A stretch of 64,000 nt of DNA from Actinosynnema sp040640215 (GCF_040640215.1 NZ_JBFABG010000001.1:372001-436000); one strand, 5' to 3'. Shown: positions 26,868 through 36,268, counted from the stretch's first letter. The notes: generated by a model from the sequence alone, not told the origin. Numbers and translations: made by a program.

Positions 26868-27011
26868 ATGGGAAAGCGCAAGAACGACAACAACGGCAGC
26901 GCCGAGAACCTCACCCACTGCCTGGCCAAAGCACACGAGTACAGCGCCAACGGCTGGTGTGTGCACTGCGGAATGCCCGACACCGTCGACCCGCCCACCT
27001 CGACCGACTAA
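26868..27011 (+). CDS. 47-residue protein with a CxxC motif
   Basis: ATG at 26868 after GGAAGGACCACCGGG. The product is MGKRKNDNN..., with a basic/asparagine-rich start, then HCLAKAHEYSANGWCVHCG. His-Cys near residue 17 and Cys-x-x-Cys near residue 31 could bind one zinc. It precedes the excisionase-like gene by 34 bp on the same strand. Small zinc-ribbon-like proteins of this kind occur in actinomycete elements, but I cannot name a function. Confidence 0.55.
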   Translation: MGKRKNDNNGSAENLTHCLAKAHEYSANGWCVHCGMPDTVDPPTSTD

Positions 27012-27045
27012 GCGCGCAGCCACCTCCAGGAGGGACCACCGAACC

Positions 27046-27261
27046 ATGGCCGACACCAGCAGCACGACCACCGACCAGCCCCGCGCACTCCTCAGCGTGG
27101 AAGCAGCCGCGCGCGCACTGTCCATCGGCCGCACCACCATGTTCGGTCTCATCAAGTCCGGCGCGATCATGTCCGTCCAAATTGGACGCCTACGGCGAAT
27201 CCCTCTGTCCGCCATCGCGGAATTCACCGCACGACTCACCGCAGAACAGACCGCCGCGTAA
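27046..27261 (+). CDS. xis: excisionase-family helix-turn-helix protein
   Basis: 71 residues from the ATG at 27046, preceded by CCAGGAGGGACC. Residues about 14-62 form the excisionase/MerR-like fold (LLSVEAAARALSIGRTTMFG, then SVQIGRLRRIPLSAIAEF). Size, fold and place directly upstream of the integrase are typical for Xis, which bends DNA at the att site to direct the integrase toward excision. A copy of the hairpin family lies between it and the integrase. Confidence 0.8.
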   Translation: MADTSSTTTDQPRALLSVEAAARALSIGRTTMFGLIKSGAIMSVQIGRLRRIPLSAIAEFTARLTAEQTAA

Positions 27262-27299
27262 CTGGCCAGCCTGGCCGGCGACCGGCACGACGCGGGTCA

Positions 27300-27335
27300 C
27301 GAGGCCTGCTAGCCGCGCGGGCTAGCAGGGCCTCG
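27300..27335. repeat. element hairpin family, copy 4
   Basis: Arms CGAGGCC(C)TGCTAGC and GCTAGCAGGGCCTCG pair with one bulged base over a short CGCGCGG loop. It sits between the excisionase-like gene and the integrase. The TAC/GTA of copies 1-3 is changed to TGC/GCA on both arms, a compensatory change that argues for selection on pairing. Confidence 0.7.
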
Positions 27336-27411
27336 TTCCCTGCGCCGATGGCAGACCCGCGCCACGTCAGCAAGGGGACGTGACTCCCCAACCACCACAA
27401 AGGACACCGAC

Positions 27412-28734
27412 ATGGTCCGCAAGAAACGACCCGAAGGAACCCGCGCCCCCAATGGCGCGAGCAGCATTTACCTTGGCTCGGACGGCAAATGGCACGGCCG
27501 CATCACCATGGGCGTCAAGGACAACGGCGAACCCGACCGTCGTCACGTCAAACGCGCCAGCGAAACCGAGGTCCTCAAGGCCGTGCGCGAGCTCGAACGT
27601 CAGCGCGACTCCGGCCGCGTGGTCAAGCCTGGCAAGGCATGGACACTTGAAAAGTGGCTCATCCACTGGCTTGAGAACATCGCTACGCCAGCCATCACGC
27701 CTAACGCCGCATCGGCCTACGGCTACGCGGTCCGAAAGTGGCTCATCCCCGGCCTAGGTGCACATCGACTCGACCGGCTACAGCCGGAGCACCTCGAAAA
27801 ACTGTACGTGAACATGCAGGCACAGGGCAGGTCTGCCGGGTATGCCCACCAGGTCCACAGAACGGCGCGGACCGCCCTCAACGTCGCAGTGGCTCGCGGT
27901 CATCTCGCGTCGAATCCGGCGAAGCTCGCCAAGGCTCCGCACGTCGAAGAACAGGAGGTGGAACCGTTCACGATCGAGGAGGCGCAACGAATCCTCAGGT
28001 GCGCCGCCAAGCGACGTAACGGCGCGCGGTTCGCCATCGCGTTGGCGTTGGGTCTCCGTAAAGGGGAAGCGCTTGGCCTCAAGTGGTCGCGTATCGACTT
28101 GGACGGAGGTTTCCTCCGAACACCACGACAGCTACAGCGTCACAAATGGGCTCATGGGTGCGAAAACCCCAACGCGTGTGGCACGGGGAGGCACAAGACC
28201 AAGCCGTGCAAGCCCACGTGCAAGCAGCATCGGCGGAAGCCGTGTCCCCCGCCCTGTCGTCCTGATTGCGTCGCCCACGCGTCGACCTGCCCGCAGAGGC
28301 ACGGGGGCGGGCTCAAGGAAGTGCCGGTGAAGTCGAGGGCGGGTAGGCGGGCTGTGGGCATCCCCAAGCCTCTGATCGTGCAACTACGGGCGCACAAGGA
28401 GGCTCAGGACGCCGAACGGGAACATGCCGGGAGCGAGTGGCACGAAGGCGAGTGGGTGTTCACCCAGCCCAACGGGCGGACGATTGACCCACGACGGGAC
28501 CACGACGAGTGGAAGCAGCTGTTGGGCGAAGCCGGAGTGAGGGACGCCCGTCTGCATGATGCCAGGCACACGGCGGCAACCATCCTTCTGGTCATGGGGG
28601 TCACGCCGCGCGCCGTCATGGAGATCATGGGGTGGTCGCAACTGTCCATGACAACGCGGTACCAGCACATGGTGTCCGAACTCGTCACGCGCATCGCGGA
28701 CCAGGTCGGAGGGCTGCTCTGGGAGGACAAGTGA
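27412..28734 (+). CDS. int: tyrosine-type site-specific integrase with a cysteine-rich insertion
   Basis: 440 residues. An N-terminal arm-binding region (about 12-60) is followed by a core-binding domain (about 78-165) and a catalytic domain with Arg216 (GLRKGEALGLKW), His382-x-x-Arg385 (HDARHTAA) and nucleophile Tyr417 (TTRYQHM). Residues 250-293 contain eight cysteines (250, 256, 266, 270, 278, 282, 286, 293) plus histidines, between the first and second catalytic boxes, probably a zinc-binding insertion. It lies 79 bp from attR and its stop codon is inside the right arm-type repeat. It integrates the element into tRNA-Thr. Confidence 0.95.
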   Translation: MVRKKRPEGTRAPNGASSIYLGSDGKWHGRITMGVKDNGEPDRRHVKRASETEVLKAVRELERQRDSGRVVKPGKAWTLEKWLIHWLENIATPAITPNAASAYGYAVRKWLIPGLGAHRLDRLQPEHLEKLYVNMQAQGRSAGYAHQVHRTARTALNVAVARGHLASNPAKLAKAPHVEEQEVEPFTIEEAQRILRCAAKRRNGARFAIALALGLRKGEALGLKWSRIDLDGGFLRTPRQLQRHKWAHGCENPNACGTGRHKTKPCKPTCKQHRRKPCPPPCRPDCVAHASTCPQRHGGGLKEVPVKSRAGRRAVGIPKPLIVQLRAHKEAQDAEREHAGSEWHEGEWVFTQPNGRTIDPRRDHDEWKQLLGEAGVRDARLHDARHTAATILLVMGVTPRAVMEIMGWSQLSMTTRYQHMVSELVTRIADQVGGLLWEDK

Positions 28735-28750
28735 GACCCGAACTGAGACC
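28732..28750. repeat. candidate integrase arm site, right end
   Basis: TGAGACCCG, three bases, TGAGACC, matching 18894-18912. The first TGA is the integrase stop codon. It lies 62 bp from the attR core. Confidence 0.5.
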
Positions 28751-28768
28751 CGCGTAGCAGAGCCCCCG

Positions 28769-28802
28769 GCCCCCTGACCGGTGACGCCACTGGTCAGGGG
28801 GC
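28769..28802 (+). terminator. integrase terminator
   Basis: A perfect 11-bp stem, GCCCCCTGACC with GGTCAGGGGGC, and a 12-base loop, 34 bp after the integrase stop and just before attR. Confidence 0.7.
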
Positions 28803-28812
28803 TGACCTGTCT

Positions 28813-28855
28813 GAGCCGGTGAGGGGACTTGAACCCCTAACCTTTCGCTTACAAG
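28813..28855. repeat. attR: 3' half of the restored tRNA-Thr
   Basis: 43 bp identical to attL at 18754-18796. The element end falls inside the tRNA so that the tRNA sequence is unchanged by integration. Confidence 0.92.
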
Positions 28856-28886
28856 GCGAGTGCTCTGCCAATTGAGCTACACCGGC
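28814..28886 (-). tRNA. tRNA-Thr (anticodon TGT)
   Basis: 73 bases without encoded CCA. Acceptor GCCGGTG/CACCGGC, D stem GCTC/GAGC, anticodon loop CTTGTAA, T arm AGGGG-TTCAAGT-CCCCT, discriminator T. The anticodon stem CTCGC/GCGAA has a C-A mismatch at its outer pair. The displaced attL copy shows the same bases, so the mismatch predates integration. It is the integration target of the element. Confidence 0.95.
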
Positions 28887-29166
28887 ATGGCGTGGAGCCG
28901 CGAACATCGTAAGCGCCCGCAGTGGGTATCACCTGCGGCGAACGGTCTGCTCAGGGTGTGCCGCCATTGGTCCGTCCGGAGGTGCGCAGCCCATCCGGGT
29001 GGCTTAGGACCGGCCTAAAACCGCTGGCCAGCGGTATCAACAGTGCTGAACGCACGGTGATCGACTCACCCGCCCTGGGTACCTCCACCAGGGGTGGCGC
29101 ATGCCACAGCGACGAATGTGACACCGTCGGGCGTGGCGCAGGAAGCGATCACGAGGAGGGACGCCC

Positions 29167-30579
29167 GTGCGGCTGCGGCGCAGGCGGTACCGCGACCCCA
29201 GGACCACCCCCGACCTGTGGCAGCCGGTCGAGGGCCCGGCCCTCCCGGACGACTCGACCGTCCACCTGGTGCTGGACCTGGCGCTGCGGGTCGGCGAGGT
29301 CCAACTCGCCGGCGGCGCGGGTGCGGCGGACGTCTCGGCTTCCGTGCTGGCCGTCGCGGACGCCTACGGGCTGCCCCGCACCGAGGCGGACGTGATCTTC
29401 ACGTCGATCACCATCTCGTACCACCGGGGCACCGAGGCGGCCCCGGTCACGTCGTTGCGCGTGGTCCGGTCGCGCGGCCTGGACTACACCCGGCTGGCCG
29501 CCGTCGAGGACCTGATCCGGCGGATCACCGCCGGCGAGGTCGAAGCCCCGGACGCGTACGCCGAGCTGGACCGGATCAGCAGGCAGCCGCACCCCTACCC
29601 GCGCTGGGCGGCCACGACCGCGTGGGCGGGCATGGCGGCGGCGGTGGCGTTCCTGGTCGGCGGCGGGCCGCTGATCGCGCTGACGTCGGCGGTGGTGACC
29701 GCGGTGATCGACCGGGTCGGGCGGGTGCTGAACCGGCGCGCGCTGCCGTTCTTCTTCCAGCAGGTGGTGGGTGGCGCGCTGGCGGCGTCGACGGCGCTGG
29801 CCCTCTACGCCACCGACCTGCTGCCCAACGTCCGGCCGTCGCTGCTCGTCGCGACCGGGATCGTGGTGCTGCTGTCCGGGTTGTCCCTGGTCGGCGCGGT
29901 GCAGGACGCGATCACCGGCTACCACGTGACGGCCGCCGGGCGCACGATGGAGATCGCCCTGCTCACCGCCGGCCTGATCACCGGCATCACGCTGGTCCTG
30001 CGGGCGGGCGTGCAGTTCGGCGTGCCGACGTCCATCGGGGACCCGCTGCCGCCGCTGATCTCCGACGTGCCGGTGCAGTTCCTGGCCGGCGCGGCGACCT
30101 CGCTGTTCTTCGCGCTGGCGAGCTACTCGCCGGTGCGCGCCCTGCCGATCGCGGCGGCGGCCGGGGCGGTCGGCACGGCCACGTACGGCCTGCTCACGCT
30201 CACCGGCACCAACACCATCGCCTGCGCCGCCGCGGCGGCCACCGCGGTGGGCTTCGGCGGCGCGGTGATCTCCCGACGGCTGCGCACGCCCCCGTTGGTG
30301 GTGGCGGTGGCCGGGATGGTGCCGCTGCTGCCCGGCTGGACCGTCTACCGCGGTCTTTACCAGCTCACCATCGAGAACGACCCGGCCGGCCTGTCCACCC
30401 TCGTGCTGGCCGCCGGCACGGCGTTGGCGCTGGCCAGCGGCGTGGTGCTGGGCGAGTTCCTGGGCCGGCCGGTGCGCTCCGGGCTGAGCAGGTTGGAGCG
30501 GAAGCTGGCCGGGCCGCGGTCGTCCGGCCCACCGCACCCCGCCGGGCGACGGGTCGCCGAGACCCCCGACCGGACGTGA
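29167..30579 (+). CDS. thrE: threonine/serine exporter, ThrE family
   Basis: 470 residues from the GTG at 29167, preceded by CACGAGGAGGGACG. An N-terminal soluble domain (about 30-140) is followed by about ten membrane helices (about 150-440), with the ThrE-type split into two five-helix halves in one chain, as in Corynebacterium ThrE. The family exports threonine and serine by proton antiport. It lies 280 bp beyond tRNA-Thr; the link to threonine may be chance. A basic, proline-rich tail closes the protein. Confidence 0.85.
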   Translation: MRLRRRRYRDPRTTPDLWQPVEGPALPDDSTVHLVLDLALRVGEVQLAGGAGAADVSASVLAVADAYGLPRTEADVIFTSITISYHRGTEAAPVTSLRVVRSRGLDYTRLAAVEDLIRRITAGEVEAPDAYAELDRISRQPHPYPRWAATTAWAGMAAAVAFLVGGGPLIALTSAVVTAVIDRVGRVLNRRALPFFFQQVVGGALAASTALALYATDLLPNVRPSLLVATGIVVLLSGLSLVGAVQDAITGYHVTAAGRTMEIALLTAGLITGITLVLRAGVQFGVPTSIGDPLPPLISDVPVQFLAGAATSLFFALASYSPVRALPIAAAAGAVGTATYGLLTLTGTNTIACAAAAATAVGFGGAVISRRLRTPPLVVAVAGMVPLLPGWTVYRGLYQLTIENDPAGLSTLVLAAGTALALASGVVLGEFLGRPVRSGLSRLERKLAGPRSSGPPHPAGRRVAETPDRT

Positions 30580-30695
30580 TGTGCGACCAACCTGGGCGAA
30601 CTCCGTGTGACGGGGATGACGTGGGGGCATCCGTCACAGGCGTTCCCGTTAACCTCGGGGGCGGGCGAGACGAATCCCTGAGGAGGCGCTACCCG

Positions 30696-32132
<1,437 letters not shown>

Positions 32133-32200
32133 CCGGTTCCGCTCGGAATCGGTTCAGACCACGCACCCGACCTGTCCCACCGAGTCTTTGAGGAGGGGCG

Positions 32201-34732
32201 TTGACCGCCGAGGCCCTCCCCGCCGAACTTCGCCGTGCGATCGTTCAGCTTGCGCGCACCCCGCGCCTGCTGGTCGCCTGCGACTACGACGGGACACTGG
32301 CTCCGATCGTGGCCAACCCTGAGGACGCCCGCCCGCTGCCCGAGTCGGTCGGCGCGCTGCGCTCGCTGGCCGGGCTGCACGAGACCACGACAGCGGTGAT
32401 CTCCGGGCGCGCGCTGCGCGACCTGGCGACGCTGTCGCGGCTCCCGTCCGAAGTGCACTTGGTCGGTTCGCACGGATCGGAGTTCGACGTCGGCTTCGTG
32501 CACGCGCTCGACGCCGACGCGCGAGCCCTGCACCGCAGGCTGGAAACCGAGCTCGAAACAATCGTCGACGGCCACGAGGGCGTCAGCCTGGAGGTCAAGC
32601 CCGCCAGCATCGCGGTGCACATCCGGCGCGCGGAACCCCCCGTGGGGGAGCGGGTTCTCGACGCCGTGCGCGGTGGTCCGTCCCACTGGGCGGGCGTGCA
32701 GGTGACCGAGGGCAAGGCCGTGATCGAGCTCGCCGTGGTGCAGACCGACAAGGGCCACGCCCTCGACGTCCTGCGGCACCGCGTGTCCGCCACCGCCGCG
32801 GTCTTCGTGGGCGACGACGTGACCGACGAGAAGGCGTTCGCCCGGCTCACCGGGCCGGACGTCGGCATCAAGGTCGGCGACGGCGAGTCGCTGGCCGAGT
32901 ACCACATCGACGACACCGTCGACGTGGCCACGGTGCTGGCGTTCCTGCTGGAGGAGCGCCGCGCGTGGCTGCACGGCGACCAGGCCGTGCCGATCGAGCG
33001 GCTGACCATGCTCGCCAACGAGCGCTCCGTCGCGCTGCTCACCCCCGACGCGCGGCTGAACTGGCTGTGCCACCCGGAGCCGGACTCGGCGGCGGTGTTC
33101 GCCGACCTGCTCGGCGGGCCGGCGGCCGGCCACTTCTCGATCAAGCCGGAGCACGGCTCGCTGCCCCTGGGCCAGCGGTACGTGCCGGGCACCATGATCG
33201 TGGAGACCCGCTGGTCGCGGTTGCTGGTCACGGACTACCTGGACCACGACCTGGCGTCGCACCGGACCGACCTGGTGCGCCGGATCTCCGGGTCGACCGA
33301 CGCGGTGGTCACCTTCGCGCCGCGGCCCGAGTTCGGCCAGGTGCCGGTGCGGCTGCTGCGCGAGCGGGACGGGCTGCGGGTCGTCGGCACGTCCGACCCG
33401 ATGGTGCTGCGCTCGCCGGGCGTGGACTGGGAGATCACCTCCGACGGCCTCCAGGAGACCGCCACGGCGGTCGTGCGGCTCCGCGAGGGCGCGCCGATCC
33501 TGCTGGAGCTGCGGTGCGGCACGGACGACCTGTCCGAGGCCACGCTGGGCGAGGGGGAGCGGCGGGCCCGCGCGGGCGCGTACTGGTCGGACTGGGCGGC
33601 CACGCTCACGCTCCCGCCGGTCGAGACCGACCTGGTCATGCGGTCCGCGCTGACCCTCAAGGGGCTCGTGCACCACGACACCGGCGCGATCATGGCGGCG
33701 GCCACCACGTCGCTGCCGGAGGAGCTCGGCGGCATCCGCAACTGGGACTACCGGTACTGCTGGCTGCGCGACGCGGCGCTGACCGCGCAGGCGCTGGTGT
33801 CGGTGGGCTCGCTCGGCGAGGCCGAGGCGTACCTGGGGTGGGTGCACGGCGTGCTGGCCACGCTGCCCGGCCCGGAGCGCCTGCACCCGCTGTACACGTT
33901 GCAGGGCACCATGCTCGGTGCCGAGGCGGTCATCGACACCCTGCCGGGCTACGCCGGCTCCCGGCCGGTGCGCGTGGGCAACCTCGCGAACCAGCAGGTC
34001 CAGCTCGACGTGTTCGGCCCGGTCGTGGACCTGGTCGGGCAACTGGCCGCCGCGCGCGGGACGTTGACCGACCAGGACTGGGCGATGGTGCAGGCGATGG
34101 CCGAGGCGGTCGCCCGCCGGTGGCACGAGCCCGACCACGGCATCTGGGAGGAGCGCCACGCCCCCCGCCACCACGTGTACTCGAAGGTCATGTGCTGGGT
34201 GACCCTCGACCGCGCGGTGCGGCTGGCCGAGGTCTACGGCCGGGACATCGACCCGTCGTGGCCGGTGCTGCGCGACACGATCTCCACCGACGTGCTCAAG
34301 CACGGGTGGAGCGACGAGTCGCAGTCGTTCACCACGGCCTACGACGGCGACGACCTCGACGCGGCGTCGCTGCACGTGGGCCTGTCCGGCCTGATCGACC
34401 CCGCCGACGACCGGTTCCAGGCGACGGTGACGGCGATCGAGGCGGAACTCCGGTCGGGCTCGACGGTGTACCGCTACCGGCGGGACGACGGCCTGCCCGG
34501 TGACGAGGGCGGCTTCCACCTGTGCGCGGCGTGGATGATCGAGGCGTACCTCCTCACCGGCCGGCGGACCGAGGCCGAGGAGCTGTTCGCGCAGATGGTC
34601 GACGCGGCCGGCCCCACGGGCCTGCTGCCCGAGGAGTACGACCCGATCGCGGAGCGCTCGCTGGGCAACCACCCGCAGGCGTACAGCCACCTCGGGCTGA
34701 TCCGCTGCGCGCAGCTCCTCGCGGCCAGGTGA
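32201..34732 (+). CDS. otsB: trehalose-phosphatase fused to a GH15 glycosidase (trehalase-like)
   Basis: 843 residues from a TTG with a near-perfect AGGAGGGGCG site. Residues 1-250 are an OtsB HAD phosphatase: DYDGTLAPI (nucleophile Asp), ISGRALRDL and GDDVTDEKAF. Residues about 265-843 are GH15: GGIRNWDYRYCWLRDAA near 515, GIWEE near 647 and PEEYDP near 809 (acid/base glutamates). Mycobacterial GH15 trehalases have this type of domain. One chain would thus make trehalose from its phosphate and might also hydrolyse it to glucose. Alternatively the GH15 half acts on another alpha-glucan. The domain assignment is firm; the net reaction is not. Confidence 0.9.
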   Translation: MTAEALPAELRRAIVQLARTPRLLVACDYDGTLAPIVANPEDARPLPESVGALRSLAGLHETTTAVISGRALRDLATLSRLPSEVHLVGSHGSEFDVGFVHALDADARALHRRLETELETIVDGHEGVSLEVKPASIAVHIRRAEPPVGERVLDAVRGGPSHWAGVQVTEGKAVIELAVVQTDKGHALDVLRHRVSATAAVFVGDDVTDEKAFARLTGPDVGIKVGDGESLAEYHIDDTVDVATVLAFLLEERRAWLHGDQAVPIERLTMLANERSVALLTPDARLNWLCHPEPDSAAVFADLLGGPAAGHFSIKPEHGSLPLGQRYVPGTMIVETRWSRLLVTDYLDHDLASHRTDLVRRISGSTDAVVTFAPRPEFGQVPVRLLRERDGLRVVGTSDPMVLRSPGVDWEITSDGLQETATAVVRLREGAPILLELRCGTDDLSEATLGEGERRARAGAYWSDWAATLTLPPVETDLVMRSALTLKGLVHHDTGAIMAAATTSLPEELGGIRNWDYRYCWLRDAALTAQALVSVGSLGEAEAYLGWVHGVLATLPGPERLHPLYTLQGTMLGAEAVIDTLPGYAGSRPVRVGNLANQQVQLDVFGPVVDLVGQLAAARGTLTDQDWAMVQAMAEAVARRWHEPDHGIWEERHAPRHHVYSKVMCWVTLDRAVRLAEVYGRDIDPSWPVLRDTISTDVLKHGWSDESQSFTTAYDGDDLDAASLHVGLSGLIDPADDRFQATVTAIEAELRSGSTVYRYRRDDGLPGDEGGFHLCAAWMIEAYLLTGRRTEAEELFAQMVDAAGPTGLLPEEYDPIAERSLGNHPQAYSHLGLIRCAQLLAAR

Positions 34733-34738
34733 GGCACG

Positions 34739-34772
34739 GGACCTCGGTGCGACCCCGGTCGCGCCGAGGTCC
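34739..34772. terminator. bidirectional hairpin terminator
   Basis: A 16-bp stem with one mismatch (GGACCTCGGTGCGACC with GGTCGCGCCGAGGTCC) and a two-base loop, between the convergent otsB-GH15 and radA genes. Confidence 0.7.
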
Positions 34773-34801
34773 CCGCCGGCGGCGGTCCGCGCGCCGGGGC
34801 G

Positions 34802-36169
34802 CTACTTCGTCAGCTTGAGCAGGCTCAGGGCCTCCACGAGGTCGTGCGCGACCAGCGCGCGGGTCTCCGGCGGCAGCGGCCCGGCGTCCGGGGGCACCAG
34901 CGCCTTGGTGTACCCCAGCCGGGCGGCCTCGGTGAGCCGGCGGCCCACGCCGTTCACCCGCCGCAACTCCCCCGACAGTCCGACCTCGCCGACCACCACC
35001 AGGTCGTGCGGCAGCGGTTGGTCGGTGGCCGCCGACGCGACCGCCAGCGCCACCGCGAGGTCCACGGCGGGCTCCACGAGCCGCATCCCGCCGACCGTCG
35101 CGACGAAGACGTCCTTGTTGTGCAGCGACATCCGGCCGCGCTTCTCCAGCACCGCCAGCGCCATCGCCACCCGGGCCGAGTCCAGCCCGCTGACCGCCCG
35201 GCGCGGTGACGGCAGGTGCGTCGCGGTCACCAGCGCCTGCACCTCGCCGAGCATCGGCCGCTTGCCCTCCACGACCACCGTGACGGCCGTGCCGGTGACG
35301 TCCTGCTCGCGCCGGTTGAGGAAGAGCCCCGACGGGTCGGCCACGCCCACGATCCCGTCGTCGCGCAGCTCGAAGCAGCCCACCTCGTCGGCGGGGCCGT
35401 AGCGGTTCTTGATGCCCCGGACCAGCCGCAGGCTGGAGTGCCGGTCGCCCTCGAACTGGAGGACCACGTCGACCAGGTGCTCCAGGATTCGCGGCCCGGC
35501 CACCGAGCCGTCCTTGGTGACGTGCCCGACCAGCACGATCGGCAACCCGCGCTCCTTCGCCAGGGACACCAGGCTCGCGGTGACCGCGCGCACCTGGGTG
35601 ACGCCGCCGGGCGTGCCGTCCACCTCGGGCGAGGACATCGTCTGCACCGAGTCCACGATCAGCACGCCGGGCCGGACCGCCTCCACCTGCCCCAGCACCG
35701 CGCCCAGGTCGCTCTCCGCGGCGAGGTACATCTGGCCGTGGATGTTGCCGGTCCGCTCGGCGCGCAGCCGCACCTGGCCCGCCGACTCCTCGCCGGTGAT
35801 GTACAGCGAGGGCACGCCGCCCTTCACCGCCCACTGGTAGGCGACCTCCAGCAGCAGCGTCGACTTGCCGACCCCCGGCTCACCGGCGAGCAGCACGACC
35901 GCGCCGGGCACCAGACCGCCGCCCAGCACCCGGTCCAGCTCGGACACGCCGGTCTTGCGGGCGCGCGCCGACTCGATGTCCACCTCGCCGATGGGCCGGG
36001 CCGGCGAGCTCGGCGCGCCGGCCACCACCCGGGAGGCGGACCGGGTGACGCCGCGCTCCTCGACGGTCCCCCACGCCTGGCACTCCGGGCACCGGCCGAC
36101 CCACTTGGCGACCTCGTTCCCGCACTCGGCACACCGGTAGGTCGTCGTCGCCCGCCCGTTCTTCACCAC
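34802..36169 (-). CDS. radA: DNA repair protein RadA
   Basis: 455 residues from the GTG at 36169. An N-terminal zinc finger CAECG...CPECQ is followed by the RecA-like ATPase with P-loop GEPGVGKST, the RadA motif KNRYG, and a C-terminal Lon-protease-like domain (GEVGLSGELRRV). It promotes branch migration in homologous recombination. A TAGCCT box ends seven bases before this GTG, which would fit leaderless transcription; a TTG at 36199 would overlap the upstream terminator and is less likely. The disA gene that usually follows radA in actinobacteria is not here. Confidence 0.93.
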   Translation of the reverse strand: MVKNGRATTTYRCAECGNEVAKWVGRCPECQAWGTVEERGVTRSASRVVAGAPSSPARPIGEVDIESARARKTGVSELDRVLGGGLVPGAVVLLAGEPGVGKSTLLLEVAYQWAVKGGVPSLYITGEESAGQVRLRAERTGNIHGQMYLAAESDLGAVLGQVEAVRPGVLIVDSVQTMSSPEVDGTPGGVTQVRAVTASLVSLAKERGLPIVLVGHVTKDGSVAGPRILEHLVDVVLQFEGDRHSSLRLVRGIKNRYGPADEVGCFELRDDGIVGVADPSGLFLNRREQDVTGTAVTVVVEGKRPMLGEVQALVTATHLPSPRRAVSGLDSARVAMALAVLEKRGRMSLHNKDVFVATVGGMRLVEPAVDLAVALAVASAATDQPLPHDLVVVGEVGLSGELRRVNGVGRRLTEAARLGYTKALVPPDAGPLPPETRALVAHDLVEALSLLKLTK

Positions 36170-36199
36170 GGCACGCAGGCTAACGACCACCCCCGACAA

Positions 36200-36242
36200 C
36201 GCCGGAACCCGCCGTGCGGCGAGCGCGCGGCGGGTTCCGGCG
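36200..36242 (-). terminator. hairpin terminator after the LpqE-like gene
   Basis: A perfect 15-bp stem, CGCCGGAACCCGCCG with CGGCGGGTTCCGGCG, and a 13-base loop, separating the lipoprotein transcript from radA. Confidence 0.7.
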
Positions 36243-36268
36243 GGACTGTGCGGCTGGGGGCGCTCCGG

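Larger units (their letters stand above)
18754..28855. mobile_element. 10.06-kb integrative element in tRNA-Thr(TGT)
   Basis: The 43 bases at 18754-18796 and 28813-28855 are identical and equal the 3' half of the tRNA-Thr gene. The intact tRNA is at the right end, next to the integrase, so the element supplied the restored 3' half and displaced the original copy to the left. Inside are integrase, excisionase-like protein, GntR regulator, DUF3987 ATPase and small unknown genes, the arrangement of an actinomycete integrative (and conjugative) element. No FtsK/TraB-like transfer gene is present. The GntR gene is visibly less GC-rich than its neighbours. The left arm, 18797-21321, is gene-poor and holds a CRISPR array and short repeats. 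Confidence 0.9.

Noticed and set aside
18754..28855. Search for cas genes or an FtsK/TraB-type transfer gene in the element
   Set aside because: No Cas3, Cascade, Cas1/2 or FtsK-like motifs were found in any coding frame; the DUF3987 P-loop is not FtsK-like.
28856..28886. tRNA damaged by integration (C-A mismatch in the anticodon stem)
   Set aside because: The displaced attL half has the same sequence, so the mismatch was present before integration.
29167..30579. Functional link between the threonine exporter and the nearby tRNA-Thr
   Set aside because: They are on opposite strands 280 bp apart; nothing in between (no T-box or shared motif) suggests co-regulation.
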